NCBI GenBank assembly: GCA_041302975.1
Contig: JBFYQC010000060.1
Location: forward strand, 1-20,333
Direction of reading: 5' to 3'
DNA from: UBA6183 sp041302975
GTDB lineage: Bacteria > Bacteroidota > Bacteroidia > UKL13-3
Length of the DNA stretch: 20,333 nt
Part shown: in pieces, positions 7,790-15,609 of the stretch
Layout: the number at the start of each line of letters is the position of its first letter
Numbering within the stretch: the stretch's first letter is position 1
Translations under genes and position numbers: made by a program
Notes under the pieces: model-generated
The model's input: only the letters and a program-made list of their open reading frames with translations
The model's database searches: none
Told to the model about the DNA's origin: nothing

Positions 7790-9205
7790 TCAATTCAATT
7801 TTAAATATTTATAAGTATCGGGTTTTAAAGGAAAATACTTTTTGTTCAGTATATCATCGTAAACCGTAAAATAAAATGGTACCATCAAAAACATCTCTGT
7901 ATTTATCTTGCTTAATGTTTTTTGCGCTTCGGCCTCATCATTAAAAATATATATCGTTTTGGCAGTATTGGGATAATGTAACGCACTATACAATATTTGC
8001 TCGCAAGCATTGGCCCACATGGCAAATGGATAGGCAACATCCTTGTTCAATACATAAAACTTTGAACCCTCTTGCATCTGTGCTGCATCAGCTTGTTGTT
8101 TAACCAAACTTATCCTGTAATTGTATTTGACTGATGCTTCCAAAATTTTAACTACTCCGGCCACTAAACATCCAACAACCAATACCGTTAAAGGTACGTT
8201 TATTTTGGGTTGATTAAAGGTTGAACTCACATCAAACAAAACATGAACAAAACCTAATGATACAATGGCGCCATACAATAAAAAAATACGTTCCATCATT
8301 ATTTCAGAATCGCCCTTAAACATTGCCGAAGCAAGCACTACATAGCCAACTGATACCAACAATAAAAACAGCAACTTTAACCAGTGCTTTTTATAGCCAT
8401 ACCAAATTACTGTATGTAGTAGCATAATTGTTGGTAATAAGTACAGCCCTTCTAAGCGCGCTATAAAAAACCTGAAAACAAAAGCTTGATCAAGGTTTGT
8501 TAAAGCGTTCCACAACTCTTCTTTCGATGGATAAAAACTATCTTCATAAGAACCATCAGGAGTAAGTTTAGCTTTGATGAACAATACCAAAAAAGCAAGC
8601 ATTAAAAATACCATTGATTTTATTTCAAACCAATTACGTTTTTCAAGTACATTCCAAACCAAAATTAAACCAGTAAATAATGCTGATAATGGATGAAATA
8701 GCACAGCAGTTAAAAAAATAACAATACCTGTAAATTGGTGGGTTATATTTTTAAATACACTTGTATAGTTTACGCTGTAATTAAGCCACGCATAAAACAA
8801 AGAACTAAAAATTAAGCCATGCGCAATTTCTGTTTGAAGGAAAAAAATTTCGCTGGTGGTTACCAATAAACTCAACAAGATAAGCAATGACACTTTTATG
8901 TTTTTGTAGGCAAACATGGCTAGCAAAAAACATGCATAATACAGTAAGTAAAAACCAGCCGAGTAAGCTATGATTACCATTTTTAAACTTGCACCAAGCT
9001 TTACGGCAACTATGGGTAAAAACTGTGTAAATACCAGCGGATACCTATAATGTGGTATGATGAAGTTTTCTGTATTAATAAGTGTTAAAACACCATAAGC
9101 GTTATCGGTATGTAACATTCTTTCTTGGTAAAAATATACCGAGAAAAAAATAAGCACCAACATAAAAGCATGCCCTACATACGCAATAAACTTATCAAAT
9201 GTCAT
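7790..9205 (-). CDS. Uncharacterised polytopic membrane protein inside the paa operon (possibly GT-C-like)
   Basis: The 471-residue product has about ten hydrophobic segments, starting with one at residues 6-25 and ending around residue 360, followed by a ~100-residue polar C-terminal tail (from roughly RISLVKQQADAAQ to the end). After the first helix a loop contains TDNAYGVLTL and IIPHYRYPL, loosely like the acidic loop of GT-C-fold lipid-linked-sugar glycosyltransferases, but I see no conclusive family motif. Its ATG overlaps the paaB stop by one base (TAATG), and its stop is one base from the paaC start. It is therefore co-translated with the epoxidase subunits. No membrane subunit is known for the classical PaaABCDE system, so it may be a captured bystander or an accessory such as an anchor or transporter. 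Function unknown. Confidence 0.85.
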   Translation of the reverse strand: MTFDKFIAYVGHAFMLVLIFFSVYFYQERMLHTDNAYGVLTLINTENFIIPHYRYPLVFTQFLPIVAVKLGASLKMVIIAYSAGFYLLYYACFLLAMFAYKNIKVSLLILLSLLVTTSEIFFLQTEIAHGLIFSSLFYAWLNYSVNYTSVFKNITHQFTGIVIFLTAVLFHPLSALFTGLILVWNVLEKRNWFEIKSMVFLMLAFLVLFIKAKLTPDGSYEDSFYPSKEELWNALTNLDQAFVFRFFIARLEGLYLLPTIMLLHTVIWYGYKKHWLKLLFLLLVSVGYVVLASAMFKGDSEIMMERIFLLYGAIVSLGFVHVLFDVSSTFNQPKINVPLTVLVVGCLVAGVVKILEASVKYNYRISLVKQQADAAQMQEGSKFYVLNKDVAYPFAMWANACEQILYSALHYPNTAKTIYIFNDEAEAQKTLSKINTEMFLMVPFYFTVYDDILNKKYFPLKPDTYKYLKLN

Positions 9206-9576
9206 TACACTTTTTGTGCCTTCTTGTACTTGTTAATTTTCTCCATCACCTTGTAACCACCCGCTTCGCGATATTGCTTTTCAGGTGTGGTTTCAAACAT
9301 ATCAGCATCATCGTATTCACTAGCAAAAACGTTAGCCGTTTTTACCACCCAAATGTTTACAGTGATACTTCTGCGCCCATATTGTTCTTTACCAAACAAC
9401 AAAGCCATTTCTGGATTTGGTGCATGAACAATACCAACATGCATATGCTGGTCGCCACGTTTTTTTTGATGGAAAACTTCATAAGTTTCCCAATTATCCA
9501 TTGGTGTTAAAGGATCGATGAGGTTGTTCTCTTCTATTTGTTCGCGTGCAACACGCGGATCAAGTGATTTAATCAT
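9205..9576 (-). CDS. paaB: PaaB, 1,2-phenylacetyl-CoA epoxidase subunit B
   Basis: The 123-residue product contains the diagnostic PaaB core WETYEVFHQKKRGDQHMHVG followed by VHAPNPEMALLFGKEQYGRR and NIWVVK. PaaB is a small subunit of the ring-1,2-phenylacetyl-CoA epoxidase complex that bridges PaaAC heterodimers. The E. coli protein is shorter (95 residues); here about 27 residues precede the core and the C terminus ends in a Lys-rich tail. The gene lies 17 bp downstream of paaA, and its stop overlaps the ATG of the membrane-protein gene by one base. Confidence 0.95.
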   Translation of the reverse strand: MIKSLDPRVAREQIEENNLIDPLTPMDNWETYEVFHQKKRGDQHMHVGIVHAPNPEMALLFGKEQYGRRSITVNIWVVKTANVFASEYDDADMFETTPEKQYREAGGYKVMEKINKYKKAQKV

Positions 9577-9593
9577 AAAAATACAGTTATAGA

Positions 9594-10583
9594 TTATGCT
9601 AATGGAGTAGCGTATTTTTCTGAAGCATTGTAAAGTGCTTTACGTACCCAACGACCGCGCTCTTCAGCCATTCTACGAACCGCCAAACGTTCAGCATTGC
9701 ATGGGCCTCCACCATTAATTACACGTTTAAACTCATCCCAATCTGGCTCAGTATAATCCCACTTTTTAGTTTCTTCGTTTAATTTCAAATTAGGGTCTGG
9801 AACGGTTAAGCCTAAATCCCAAATTTTCGGCACATACATGTTTAAAAATTGTTGACGCATATCATCGTTACTTGCCATTTTTACTTTCCAGCGCATTAAT
9901 ATTTCTGTGTGTTGCGAAATTTTATCACTTGGACCAAAAAAGTGCATAATTGGAGGCCACCAACGCGTTAGTGCTTCTTGCACCATTTGGCGCTGAATAG
10001 GTGTTCCGGTTGCAAGTGTTACTACATTGTCATGACCATATTTTAAGTGAAAACTTTCTTCGGTACAAATTCTATCTAACGCACGGCAGTATGGACCATA
10101 ACTTCCTTTGGCATTTGCCACCTGATTTATAATTGCACCAGCATCAATTAACCAAGCAATAATACATGCATCAGCCCACGTAAAAGCAGGGTAATTAAAT
10201 ACATTGCTATATTTACTTTTACCGGTAATTAAATCATTAGTCATGTCTTCGCGACTTTTACCAAGGGTTTCGGCAGCACTATATAATAGTTGTGCATGAC
10301 CTACTTCATCTTGCACCTTAGCCATTAAAGCCATTTTACGTTTAAAGCCCGGAGCACGCGTAATCCAAGTGCCTTCTGGCAAAGCACCAATAATTTCTGA
10401 GTGTGCATGCTGCTCTATCATACGAACTAACTGTTTGCGGTACTCTTTAGGCATCCAGTCTTTAGGTTCAATTTTTTCGCCACGGGCAATACGCGCCTCA
10501 AATTCGGCCAATTTAATTGGATCCTCACCGGCTATCATTGCATTAGCCTTTTCGTTTGGATCGATGTAAGCGTTTCCGTACAT
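9594..10583 (-). CDS. paaA: PaaA, catalytic di-iron subunit of 1,2-phenylacetyl-CoA epoxidase
   Basis: The 329-residue product matches PaaA in length and motifs. Likely di-iron ligands sit in ferritin-like helices: Glu63 in AHSEII, Glu93 and His96 in DEVGHAQ, Asp147 in the central helix, and Glu176 and His179 in TEESFHLKYGH. The ALPEGTWITRAPGFKRK and NGGGPCNAERLAVRR segments are also typical. The enzyme opens the aerobic hybrid phenylacetate pathway by epoxidising the ring of phenylacetyl-CoA in the cytoplasm, using O2 and electrons delivered by PaaE. It is the first catabolic gene after the tetR gene on the same strand. The 91-bp gap contains no TAnnTTTG promoter, so it may be transcribed from the tetR promoter. 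Confidence 0.96.
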   Translation of the reverse strand: MYGNAYIDPNEKANAMIAGEDPIKLAEFEARIARGEKIEPKDWMPKEYRKQLVRMIEQHAHSEIIGALPEGTWITRAPGFKRKMALMAKVQDEVGHAQLLYSAAETLGKSREDMTNDLITGKSKYSNVFNYPAFTWADACIIAWLIDAGAIINQVANAKGSYGPYCRALDRICTEESFHLKYGHDNVVTLATGTPIQRQMVQEALTRWWPPIMHFFGPSDKISQHTEILMRWKVKMASNDDMRQQFLNMYVPKIWDLGLTVPDPNLKLNEETKKWDYTEPDWDEFKRVINGGGPCNAERLAVRRMAEERGRWVRKALYNASEKYATPLA

Positions 10584-10674
10584 ATATTTTAGTTATTAGT
10601 TTTTTAGTTTGCGGTTCTTAGTTTATTCTTTTCACATTTCGATTTTAATGTTTCGAAACGCGTAATTTCTCCTG
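10584..10674 (-). promoter_or_regulatory. tetR-paaA gap with TTAGTT repeats and a palindrome
   Basis: Four plus-strand copies of TTAGTT (AACTAA in the sense of the operon) start at 10589, 10596, 10604 and 10618, just upstream of the paaA ATG. A 10-base perfect palindrome, GTTTCGAAAC, lies at 10650-10659. I see no good housekeeping promoter and no strong hairpin. The A-rich leader may help initiation in the absence of a Shine-Dalgarno site; the palindrome could be an operator or chance. Confidence 0.3.
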
Positions 10675-11286
10675 CTATGGCTTGTAATTAATGTCTGTTA
10701 CCAGCTTTTTTCTTAATCCTCCTAAAATAAAATCACTTAGTTTTTGGGCTATCTCTTCTGAATTCATTCTACCATTTGGATTATACCATTCGTTAATCCA
10801 GTTAACAGTTGATAAAATGGTTAGAGAGGCAAATTTCTCGTCTACCTCATCAAATACATCTTCATTCATACCATCTTTTAAAATAACACGTATCCCGTTT
10901 TCGTATGCATCACGCAACTGCATGAACTCACTTAATTTAGGCTCACTCAAATTACGCCACTCTTGCAAAAAAACGGCTGATTGGTTGGTATTTTGGGTTA
11001 TGATTTGAACATGATTTTTAATAGCACTACGCAACTTTTCCTCGGCATTAAAATAAATGTCATTTACATCGGTAATGGCCGTGCTAAATTTTGAGGCTAA
11101 TTCAAAGCAAATGGTTTCAAGAATTTCTTCTTTCGATTTAATATGGTGGTATAAGCTGGCAGCTTCAATTCCTAACTCAGCAGCTAAATCTCGCATGGAG
11201 GTCGCAGCATAACCTCTTTGCTTGAATAACTTAGCAGCTACTTCAAGTAATTGTTCCTTTCTATTGGTTGTGAGTGATTCAGACAT
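10675..11286 (-). CDS. TetR-family transcriptional regulator, probable regulator of the paa operon
   Basis: The 203-residue product has the TetR DNA-binding domain at about residues 9-56 (KEQLLEVAAKLFKQRGY, TSMRDLAAELGIEAASLYHHIKSKEEIL). Its ligand-binding C-terminal half includes the WINEWYNPNGRMNSEEIA segment seen in PaaR/KstR2-like TetR proteins that sense CoA thioesters. It sits directly upstream of paaA in the same direction, 91 bp away, so it is likely the local, phenylacetyl-CoA-responsive repressor. The ligand is inferred from context. A matching palindrome and promoter lie just upstream, which suggests autoregulation. The start ATG at 11286 gives the standard short pre-helix N terminus. 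Confidence 0.88.
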   Translation of the reverse strand: MSESLTTNRKEQLLEVAAKLFKQRGYAATSMRDLAAELGIEAASLYHHIKSKEEILETICFELASKFSTAITDVNDIYFNAEEKLRSAIKNHVQIITQNTNQSAVFLQEWRNLSEPKLSEFMQLRDAYENGIRVILKDGMNEDVFDEVDEKFASLTILSTVNWINEWYNPNGRMNSEEIAQKLSDFILGGLRKKLVTDINYKP

Positions 11287-11289
11287 AAC

Positions 11290-11303
11290 CTAACATGTGT
11301 TAG
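11290..11303. promoter_or_regulatory. Candidate TetR operator, palindrome CTAACATGTGTTAG
   Basis: Perfect six-base arms CTAACA and TGTTAG flank a 2-bp centre. The site begins 3 bp from the tetR ATG and covers the transcription start expected from the adjacent -7 element. A protein bound here would block RNA polymerase, as is typical for TetR autorepression. A half-site-like CTAACAT recurs at 11366. Confidence 0.55.
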
Positions 11304-11304
11304 A

Positions 11305-11334
11305 CAAAATTAGTAATATCTGAATAAAAAGCAA
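11305..11334 (-). promoter_or_regulatory. Bacteroidota-type promoter for tetR and probably the paa operon
   Basis: On the minus strand TTG (11334-11332) and TAATTTTG (11312-11305) are separated by 19 bases, an exact fit to the Bacteroidota sigma consensus TTG ... TAnnTTTG. Transcription would start inside the palindrome just downstream, giving a very short leader before the ATG at 11286. Confidence 0.65.
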
Positions 11335-11800
11335 TTTTTAAACTTAAAACAGTAAAATAAAATAACTAACATAGACTTTACGATGATTTAGCTCCAAGTG
11401 ATTCTACATTTTATTCAATCTTTTATTGTAGATTAACAAACACAATTTTGTGCCTATTGTTATTCATAATTTCGTTTGCTGTCAAATGCGCAGCCAAAAT
11501 TGATTTATTAAATTTTGCCTTTATACCAACAACGGCAATAATGCAAGTTCTAATTTTATCAGCTAAATTTATAATTATACAGAGATAACGCTGTTATTGT
11601 CTAATTCATGAAATGATTGTAATTGTATTTTTAATGTTAAGATAAAACACCCAGCCTATTCTAATATACAATACTTTTTTTGTTTTTTCCAAGCAACTGT
11701 TTACCTTAAAACGGCAATTAATTATCGAATCTATTTAAACTTTCTACCATATTATTGATATCTAACTATTTTATTATTAGATAATTAAAATACCTTTAAA
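11335..11800. other. Gene-free AT-rich spacer between the RsmI-like gene and tetR
   Basis: No credible ORF, RNA gene or repeat element was found in these 466 bp. Weak inverted repeats are present: TAACAA (11434-11439) with TTGTTA (11457-11462) around CACAATTTTGTG, and TATCTAA (11759-11765) with TTAGATA (11777-11783). Neither has a proper T tract, so I do not call a terminator for the RsmI-like gene. A CTAACAT half-site at 11366 resembles the palindrome at 11290. Confidence 0.5.
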
Positions 11801-12532
11801 CTAATTTCCTAAAACAAAAATTACTGGTTTTTTATGCAAATCGGGTAACTTTTGACGCCACTGTGCTATAGTTTTAGTTTTAATAAAACCATCTGCAGCG
11901 CTTATATTACAAGCTATACAAAGTTTTGTTTGAGCATTGCAATTTGCTAATACATCAGACAATAATTGGTTATTACGATATGGAGCCTCCATAAAAATTT
12001 GTGTTTGTTTACGGATTAACAAATCACTTTCTAGTTGCTTTATTTTTTTGGCTCTTTGAATTTTATCTATTGGTAAATAACCGTTAAACGCAAAACCCTG
12101 ACCGTTGAAACCACTGGCCATCAAAGCCATAAAAATACTAGATGCACCAGGTAATGGAACAACCTCAATACCCTTTTCATGTGCAATTTTTACTATGTCA
12201 GCGCCCGGATCGGCAATACAAGGTAAACCTGCATCAGTAATTAAACCAATATCAACACCTAACTTCATCATATCGGTAATTTCGCGCATTTCTAATTCCT
12301 TGCTATGCTCGTTCCATAAAAGTATGGTTAACTCTTGTTGGGTTGACTCCAATTTAAGTTTTTTTATTAAGCCTCGGGCTACTTTTTCGTTCTCTACCAC
12401 AAAATGTTTAAGATGATAAACTTGTTGACGCACAAAATCTGCAATAAAATTTACAGGATTGTCATCAGCTAAATAGTTGGGAATTAACAATAAGCGTGTT
12501 TTATTTAGAGTATTTGTCGATGAATTGTTCAT
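11801..12532 (-). CDS. RsmI-like SAM-dependent methyltransferase (tetrapyrrole methylase fold)
   Basis: The 243-residue product has the fold's signature stretches: LLLIPNYL near the N terminus (where RsmI has L-x-V-P-T-P-I-G), LITDAGLPCIADPGADIV at about 97-114, VVPLPGASS at 124-132 and FNGYLP at 149-154. These form the SAM-binding cleft in RsmI, which 2'-O-methylates C1402 of 16S rRNA. The protein is shorter than canonical RsmI and lacks the GNLED motif after the first strand (it reads LADDNPVNF), so it belongs to the divergent paralogous group. A role in 16S rRNA methylation is possible but not proven. It is divergent from ppiD across 135 bp. Confidence 0.85.
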   Translation of the reverse strand: MNNSSTNTLNKTRLLLIPNYLADDNPVNFIADFVRQQVYHLKHFVVENEKVARGLIKKLKLESTQQELTILLWNEHSKELEMREITDMMKLGVDIGLITDAGLPCIADPGADIVKIAHEKGIEVVPLPGASSIFMALMASGFNGQGFAFNGYLPIDKIQRAKKIKQLESDLLIRKQTQIFMEAPYRNNQLLSDVLANCNAQTKLCIACNISAADGFIKTKTIAQWRQKLPDLHKKPVIFVLGN

Positions 12533-12593
12533 GTTTACTTACGAATTGTTTGCAAAGTTTTGATTTTAAAGCTATCCTGCAAGCTAAATTTTG

Positions 12594-12624
12594 TTGCTTT
12601 ATACGATTAACAGATTTATTTTCG
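12594..12624 (+). promoter_or_regulatory. Possible promoter of the ppiD-like gene
   Basis: TTG at 12594-12596 and TATTTTCG at 12617-12624 are 20 bases apart, close to the TTG/TAnnTTTG consensus with one mismatch in the -7 element. Transcription would begin about 35-40 bases before the ATG at 12668. This rests on consensus matching alone. Confidence 0.3.
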
Positions 12625-12667
12625 CTCGCTTTATTAAACAGAACAATAAAAAACAACTAGATATAAC

Positions 12668-14776
12668 ATGTCGATATTAGAGAAAATCAGAAACAGATCG
12701 GGCTTGGCCATAGTAGTGATTGGCGGGGCTTTAGCGCTATTTGTAATTTCGGATGCGCTACAAAGCAACAGTCGTATTTTTGGCGGTTCGCAAAGTACAA
12801 GTGTAGGTGTAATTGATGGAGAAGAGATTGGTGTGAAGGCTTTTGAAGCCAAAGTAGTACAAAACACCGAAGCCACTCGCCAACAAATGGGGCCTGATGC
12901 AGCTATGGATCAAAATACCATTGATATGGTGCGTGAACAAACTTGGAGCCAATTAGTGATGGAGGGAATCATGGAAGGTGAGTACGAAAACCTTGGTATC
13001 AAGGTAACCAACGAAGAGTTAATTGATATGTTTGTTGGAGACAATGTTCATCCTCAAGTTAAACAATCGTTCACTAATCCTCAAACTGGAACTTTCGACA
13101 AATCTATGGTGGTTAGTAACCTAAAACAGATTAACGAAAAAGGAGACGCTGATGCTAAAAAAAGATTACACGACTTTGAAACATATTTATTACAAGACGG
13201 ATTAACCAAAAAATATTATGCGTTAATTCGTAAAGGTATATATGCAACTTCTTTAGAAGCAAAATCATTATATAACAATCGCTCCAAAACAGTTGATGTT
13301 GATGCTGTAGCATTAAACTATTTCAGCATAGCTGATTCGAGTATAGTTGCGGAAGAAAGCGACTTGAAAGCATATATGAACAAAAACGTTAAGAAGTATG
13401 CAGAAAAAGATAACAGCCGTAAATTAGATTTTGTAATGTTTGATGCTGTTGCTAGTTCAAGCGATACTGCAGCTGCAGAAAAATGGGTAGTTGACCAATT
13501 AGCACAATTTTCTTTGGCTACAAATGATACCTTGTATGTTGATGCCAATAGCGATGTTAAATTCGACCCAACCGCTAAACCGCGCTCAGCTTACCCTGAA
13601 GAAATAGCAGGTCGTTTATTCCGCGATTCGGTTGGTGCCATCATCGGACCAATTTTTAGCGAAGGCAAATACAACATTTACAAGATTGTAGGTACTAAGC
13701 AAGATAGTGTATTTCAAATGCGTGCAAGCCACATTTTATTTAAAACAGAAAATGGCGATACTGCAGCTACTATCAAAAGGGCCAATGAGGTAATGACACA
13801 AATAAAAGGTGGTGCTGATTTTGGTGCAATGGCTGCACAATATGGAACTGATGGAACAGCACAACGTGGTGGTGATTTAGGTTGGTTTAGCGAAGGCCAA
13901 ATGGTTAAAGAATTTAACGATGCAGTATTAACTGGTAAAAAAGGTGATATGCGTGTACTTAAAACGCAATTTGGTGTTCACATCTTAAAAATCACAGAAG
14001 ATAAATCAAAGAAATTAGTTTGTGCTGGTGTACTAAGCCGTTCTATTCAACCAAGTGAAGCTACTACATCTACTGCCTACAATTCTGCAAGTCAATTTGC
14101 AGCAAACTGCTCAGATATTGAGGCATTTGATAAATTAATTACTGATCAGCAATTAGTAAAGCGTACCGCTGAATTTGTTCGTGAAAACGATAAACAAATT
14201 GGCGGTGTGATGGAAGCACGAGAAGTTGTTCGTTGGGCTTTTAACGCTAAAAACGGTAATGTTTCTGAAGTATTTTCTGTTAATGACAAGTTTATTGTTG
14301 CTGTTTTAACTGCTGTTCGCGAGAAGGGGAAAGCAGACTTTGAAACCGTAAAAGCACGCGTTGAAACTGATTACCGTAAAGAGAAAAAGGCTGAACAATT
14401 ATTAGAAAAGGCCAATAGTGCTTTAACAGGTGCAAATAATATTCAAGAGATTGCTGCTAAGTTACAACTTAGCATAACCCCAATAACAGGACAATCGTTT
14501 GATAATAATAACATAGCTTACATTGGTCCAGATAATATTATGGTAGGTACTTTATTTGGAGCCAAAGCAATAGGTAAAATTTCTGGTCCAATAAAGGGTG
14601 ATAATGCAGTATACATATACACAATTAATAAAGTAAACGAAGCTCCAGCAATTGGTGATATCAGTGTATATAAAAATGAAATGCAAACACAGTTATCTCA
14701 ACGTATAGAATACGGAACTTTTGAAACATTGAAAGAGTTGAAAAAAGTAGAAGATAACCGTTACAAATTTTACTAA
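12668..14776 (+). CDS. PpiD/SurA-like membrane-anchored peptidyl-prolyl isomerase
   Basis: The 702-residue product begins with a short cytoplasmic stretch and one transmembrane helix at about residues 13-31, followed by a SurA_N-type chaperone domain with the VGVIDGEEIGVKAFEAKV start typical of PpiD. A parvulin (PpiC/rotamase) domain spans about 345-442, with the marker segments RASHILF, ADFGAMAAQYG, GGDLGWFSEGQM and TQFGVHILKI. A second, degenerate chaperone-like region follows (QIGGVMEAREVVRWAFNAKNGNVSEVF). Such proteins sit in the inner membrane, face the periplasm and help fold outer-membrane and secreted proteins near the Sec translocon. The gene starts a plus-strand unit with the hydrolase gene 14 bp downstream. 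Confidence 0.92.
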   Translation: MSILEKIRNRSGLAIVVIGGALALFVISDALQSNSRIFGGSQSTSVGVIDGEEIGVKAFEAKVVQNTEATRQQMGPDAAMDQNTIDMVREQTWSQLVMEGIMEGEYENLGIKVTNEELIDMFVGDNVHPQVKQSFTNPQTGTFDKSMVVSNLKQINEKGDADAKKRLHDFETYLLQDGLTKKYYALIRKGIYATSLEAKSLYNNRSKTVDVDAVALNYFSIADSSIVAEESDLKAYMNKNVKKYAEKDNSRKLDFVMFDAVASSSDTAAAEKWVVDQLAQFSLATNDTLYVDANSDVKFDPTAKPRSAYPEEIAGRLFRDSVGAIIGPIFSEGKYNIYKIVGTKQDSVFQMRASHILFKTENGDTAATIKRANEVMTQIKGGADFGAMAAQYGTDGTAQRGGDLGWFSEGQMVKEFNDAVLTGKKGDMRVLKTQFGVHILKITEDKSKKLVCAGVLSRSIQPSEATTSTAYNSASQFAANCSDIEAFDKLITDQQLVKRTAEFVRENDKQIGGVMEAREVVRWAFNAKNGNVSEVFSVNDKFIVAVLTAVREKGKADFETVKARVETDYRKEKKAEQLLEKANSALTGANNIQEIAAKLQLSITPITGQSFDNNNIAYIGPDNIMVGTLFGAKAIGKISGPIKGDNAVYIYTINKVNEAPAIGDISVYKNEMQTQLSQRIEYGTFETLKELKKVEDNRYKFY

Positions 14777-14790
14777 TAGTTTAAAACACT

Positions 14791-15537
14791 ATGTTACACT
14801 ACACAACAGCCGGAACAGGCAAAACAGTAGTGCTTCTTCACGGATTTTGTGAAAACAACACCTGCTTCAACAAGCAGGTGTTGTTGCTTAAAGCGCACTG
14901 TAAAGTTATAACGCCCGATTTGCCAGGTGCAGGAAAATCAGTTGTACAAACAAACAGTACAATGGAAAGCATGGCAGATGCGTTGTATCAATTGCTTGTT
15001 AATTTAGGCGAAAGTAGAGTGGTGTTAATTGGACATAGCATGGGAGGTTATGTTACCTTAGCTTTTGCTAAAAAATATGGTCATATGCTTAACTCCATTG
15101 GCCTGTTGCATAGCACTGCCAAACCCGACAGTGAAGAACGTAAACTAAAACGCGATCAAGCTAAGAGGTTAATAACCGAAAAAGGACCATCGTTTTACGC
15201 ACGTAATTTTATTCCACCCTTGTTTCATCCTAATACACCACAAGAGGTCATTACACCTTACGTTAATATTGCTGATGATTTTACCGCTGAGGGATTAAGC
15301 GAGGCTTTAACCGCCATGAAAAACCGAGAAGACTCGGTTGCTTTTTTAGAGCAAACAACTTTGCCCGTATTTTGGGGAATTGGTAAGTATGACGAACTCA
15401 TCCCTCAAGAAGATATGTTACATCAATCTTTACGTTGCAAACAAAGCTATGTGGCCTACTTAAATAACAGTGCCCACATGGGGCATATCGAGGAAACTGA
15501 GCTACTATCTCAACACATCTTGCGGTTTATTTCCTGA
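14791..15537 (+). CDS. Alpha/beta-fold hydrolase
   Basis: The 248-residue product shows the complete fold signature: VVLLHGF (oxyanion HG, residues 13-19), DLPGAGKS (43-50), nucleophile Ser83 in GHSMGG, acid Asp201 in GKYDELIP, and His229 in SAHMGHIEE. The cap region at about 110-185 is helical. Substrate cannot be deduced; relatives include esterases, MenH-like enzymes and lactone hydrolases. It follows the PpiD-like gene by 14 bp, so co-transcription is likely, but a functional link is not evident. A perfect 14-bp inverted repeat lies in codons 22-32. Confidence 0.88.
   Translation: MLHYTTAGTGKTVVLLHGFCENNTCFNKQVLLLKAHCKVITPDLPGAGKSVVQTNSTMESMADALYQLLVNLGESRVVLIGHSMGGYVTLAFAKKYGHMLNSIGLLHSTAKPDSEERKLKRDQAKRLITEKGPSFYARNFIPPLFHPNTPQEVITPYVNIADDFTAEGLSEALTAMKNREDSVAFLEQTTLPVFWGIGKYDELIPQEDMLHQSLRCKQSYVAYLNNSAHMGHIEETELLSQHILRFIS
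14854..14885. repeat. Perfect 14-bp inverted repeat inside the hydrolase gene
   Basis: The arm AACAACACCTGCTT (14854-14867) is exactly complementary to 14872-14885, with a four-base loop CAAC. The mRNA would form a strong hairpin about 60 bases after the start codon. There is no T tract after it, so it is not a standard terminator. Confidence 0.85.
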
Positions 15538-15609
15538 TAATTAATTGGATGAAATCTGATTAATATCAACCAAAGCTATGTTGTAATAATTTGTATTAGT
15601 TTTGTTGAT

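Noticed and set aside
7790..9205. Calling the paa-operon membrane protein a glycosyltransferase outright
   Set aside because: The loop after the first helix only loosely resembles GT-C enzymes and no catalytic motif is clear, so the function is left open.
11759..11783. Inverted repeat TATCTAA/TTAGATA as terminator of the RsmI-like gene
   Set aside because: The arms are AT-only, the loop is 11 bases and no T tract follows in the minus direction.
13467..13478. 12-bp palindrome CTGCAGCTGCAG inside the ppiD-like gene
   Set aside because: It is made of alanine codons in a row and lies deep in coding sequence; simple composition explains it.
15597..15604. TAGTTTTG as the -7 element of an oxyR promoter
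   Set aside because: It fits TAnnTTTG, but no TTG lies at the proper distance upstream and it is only 5 bases from the ATG.
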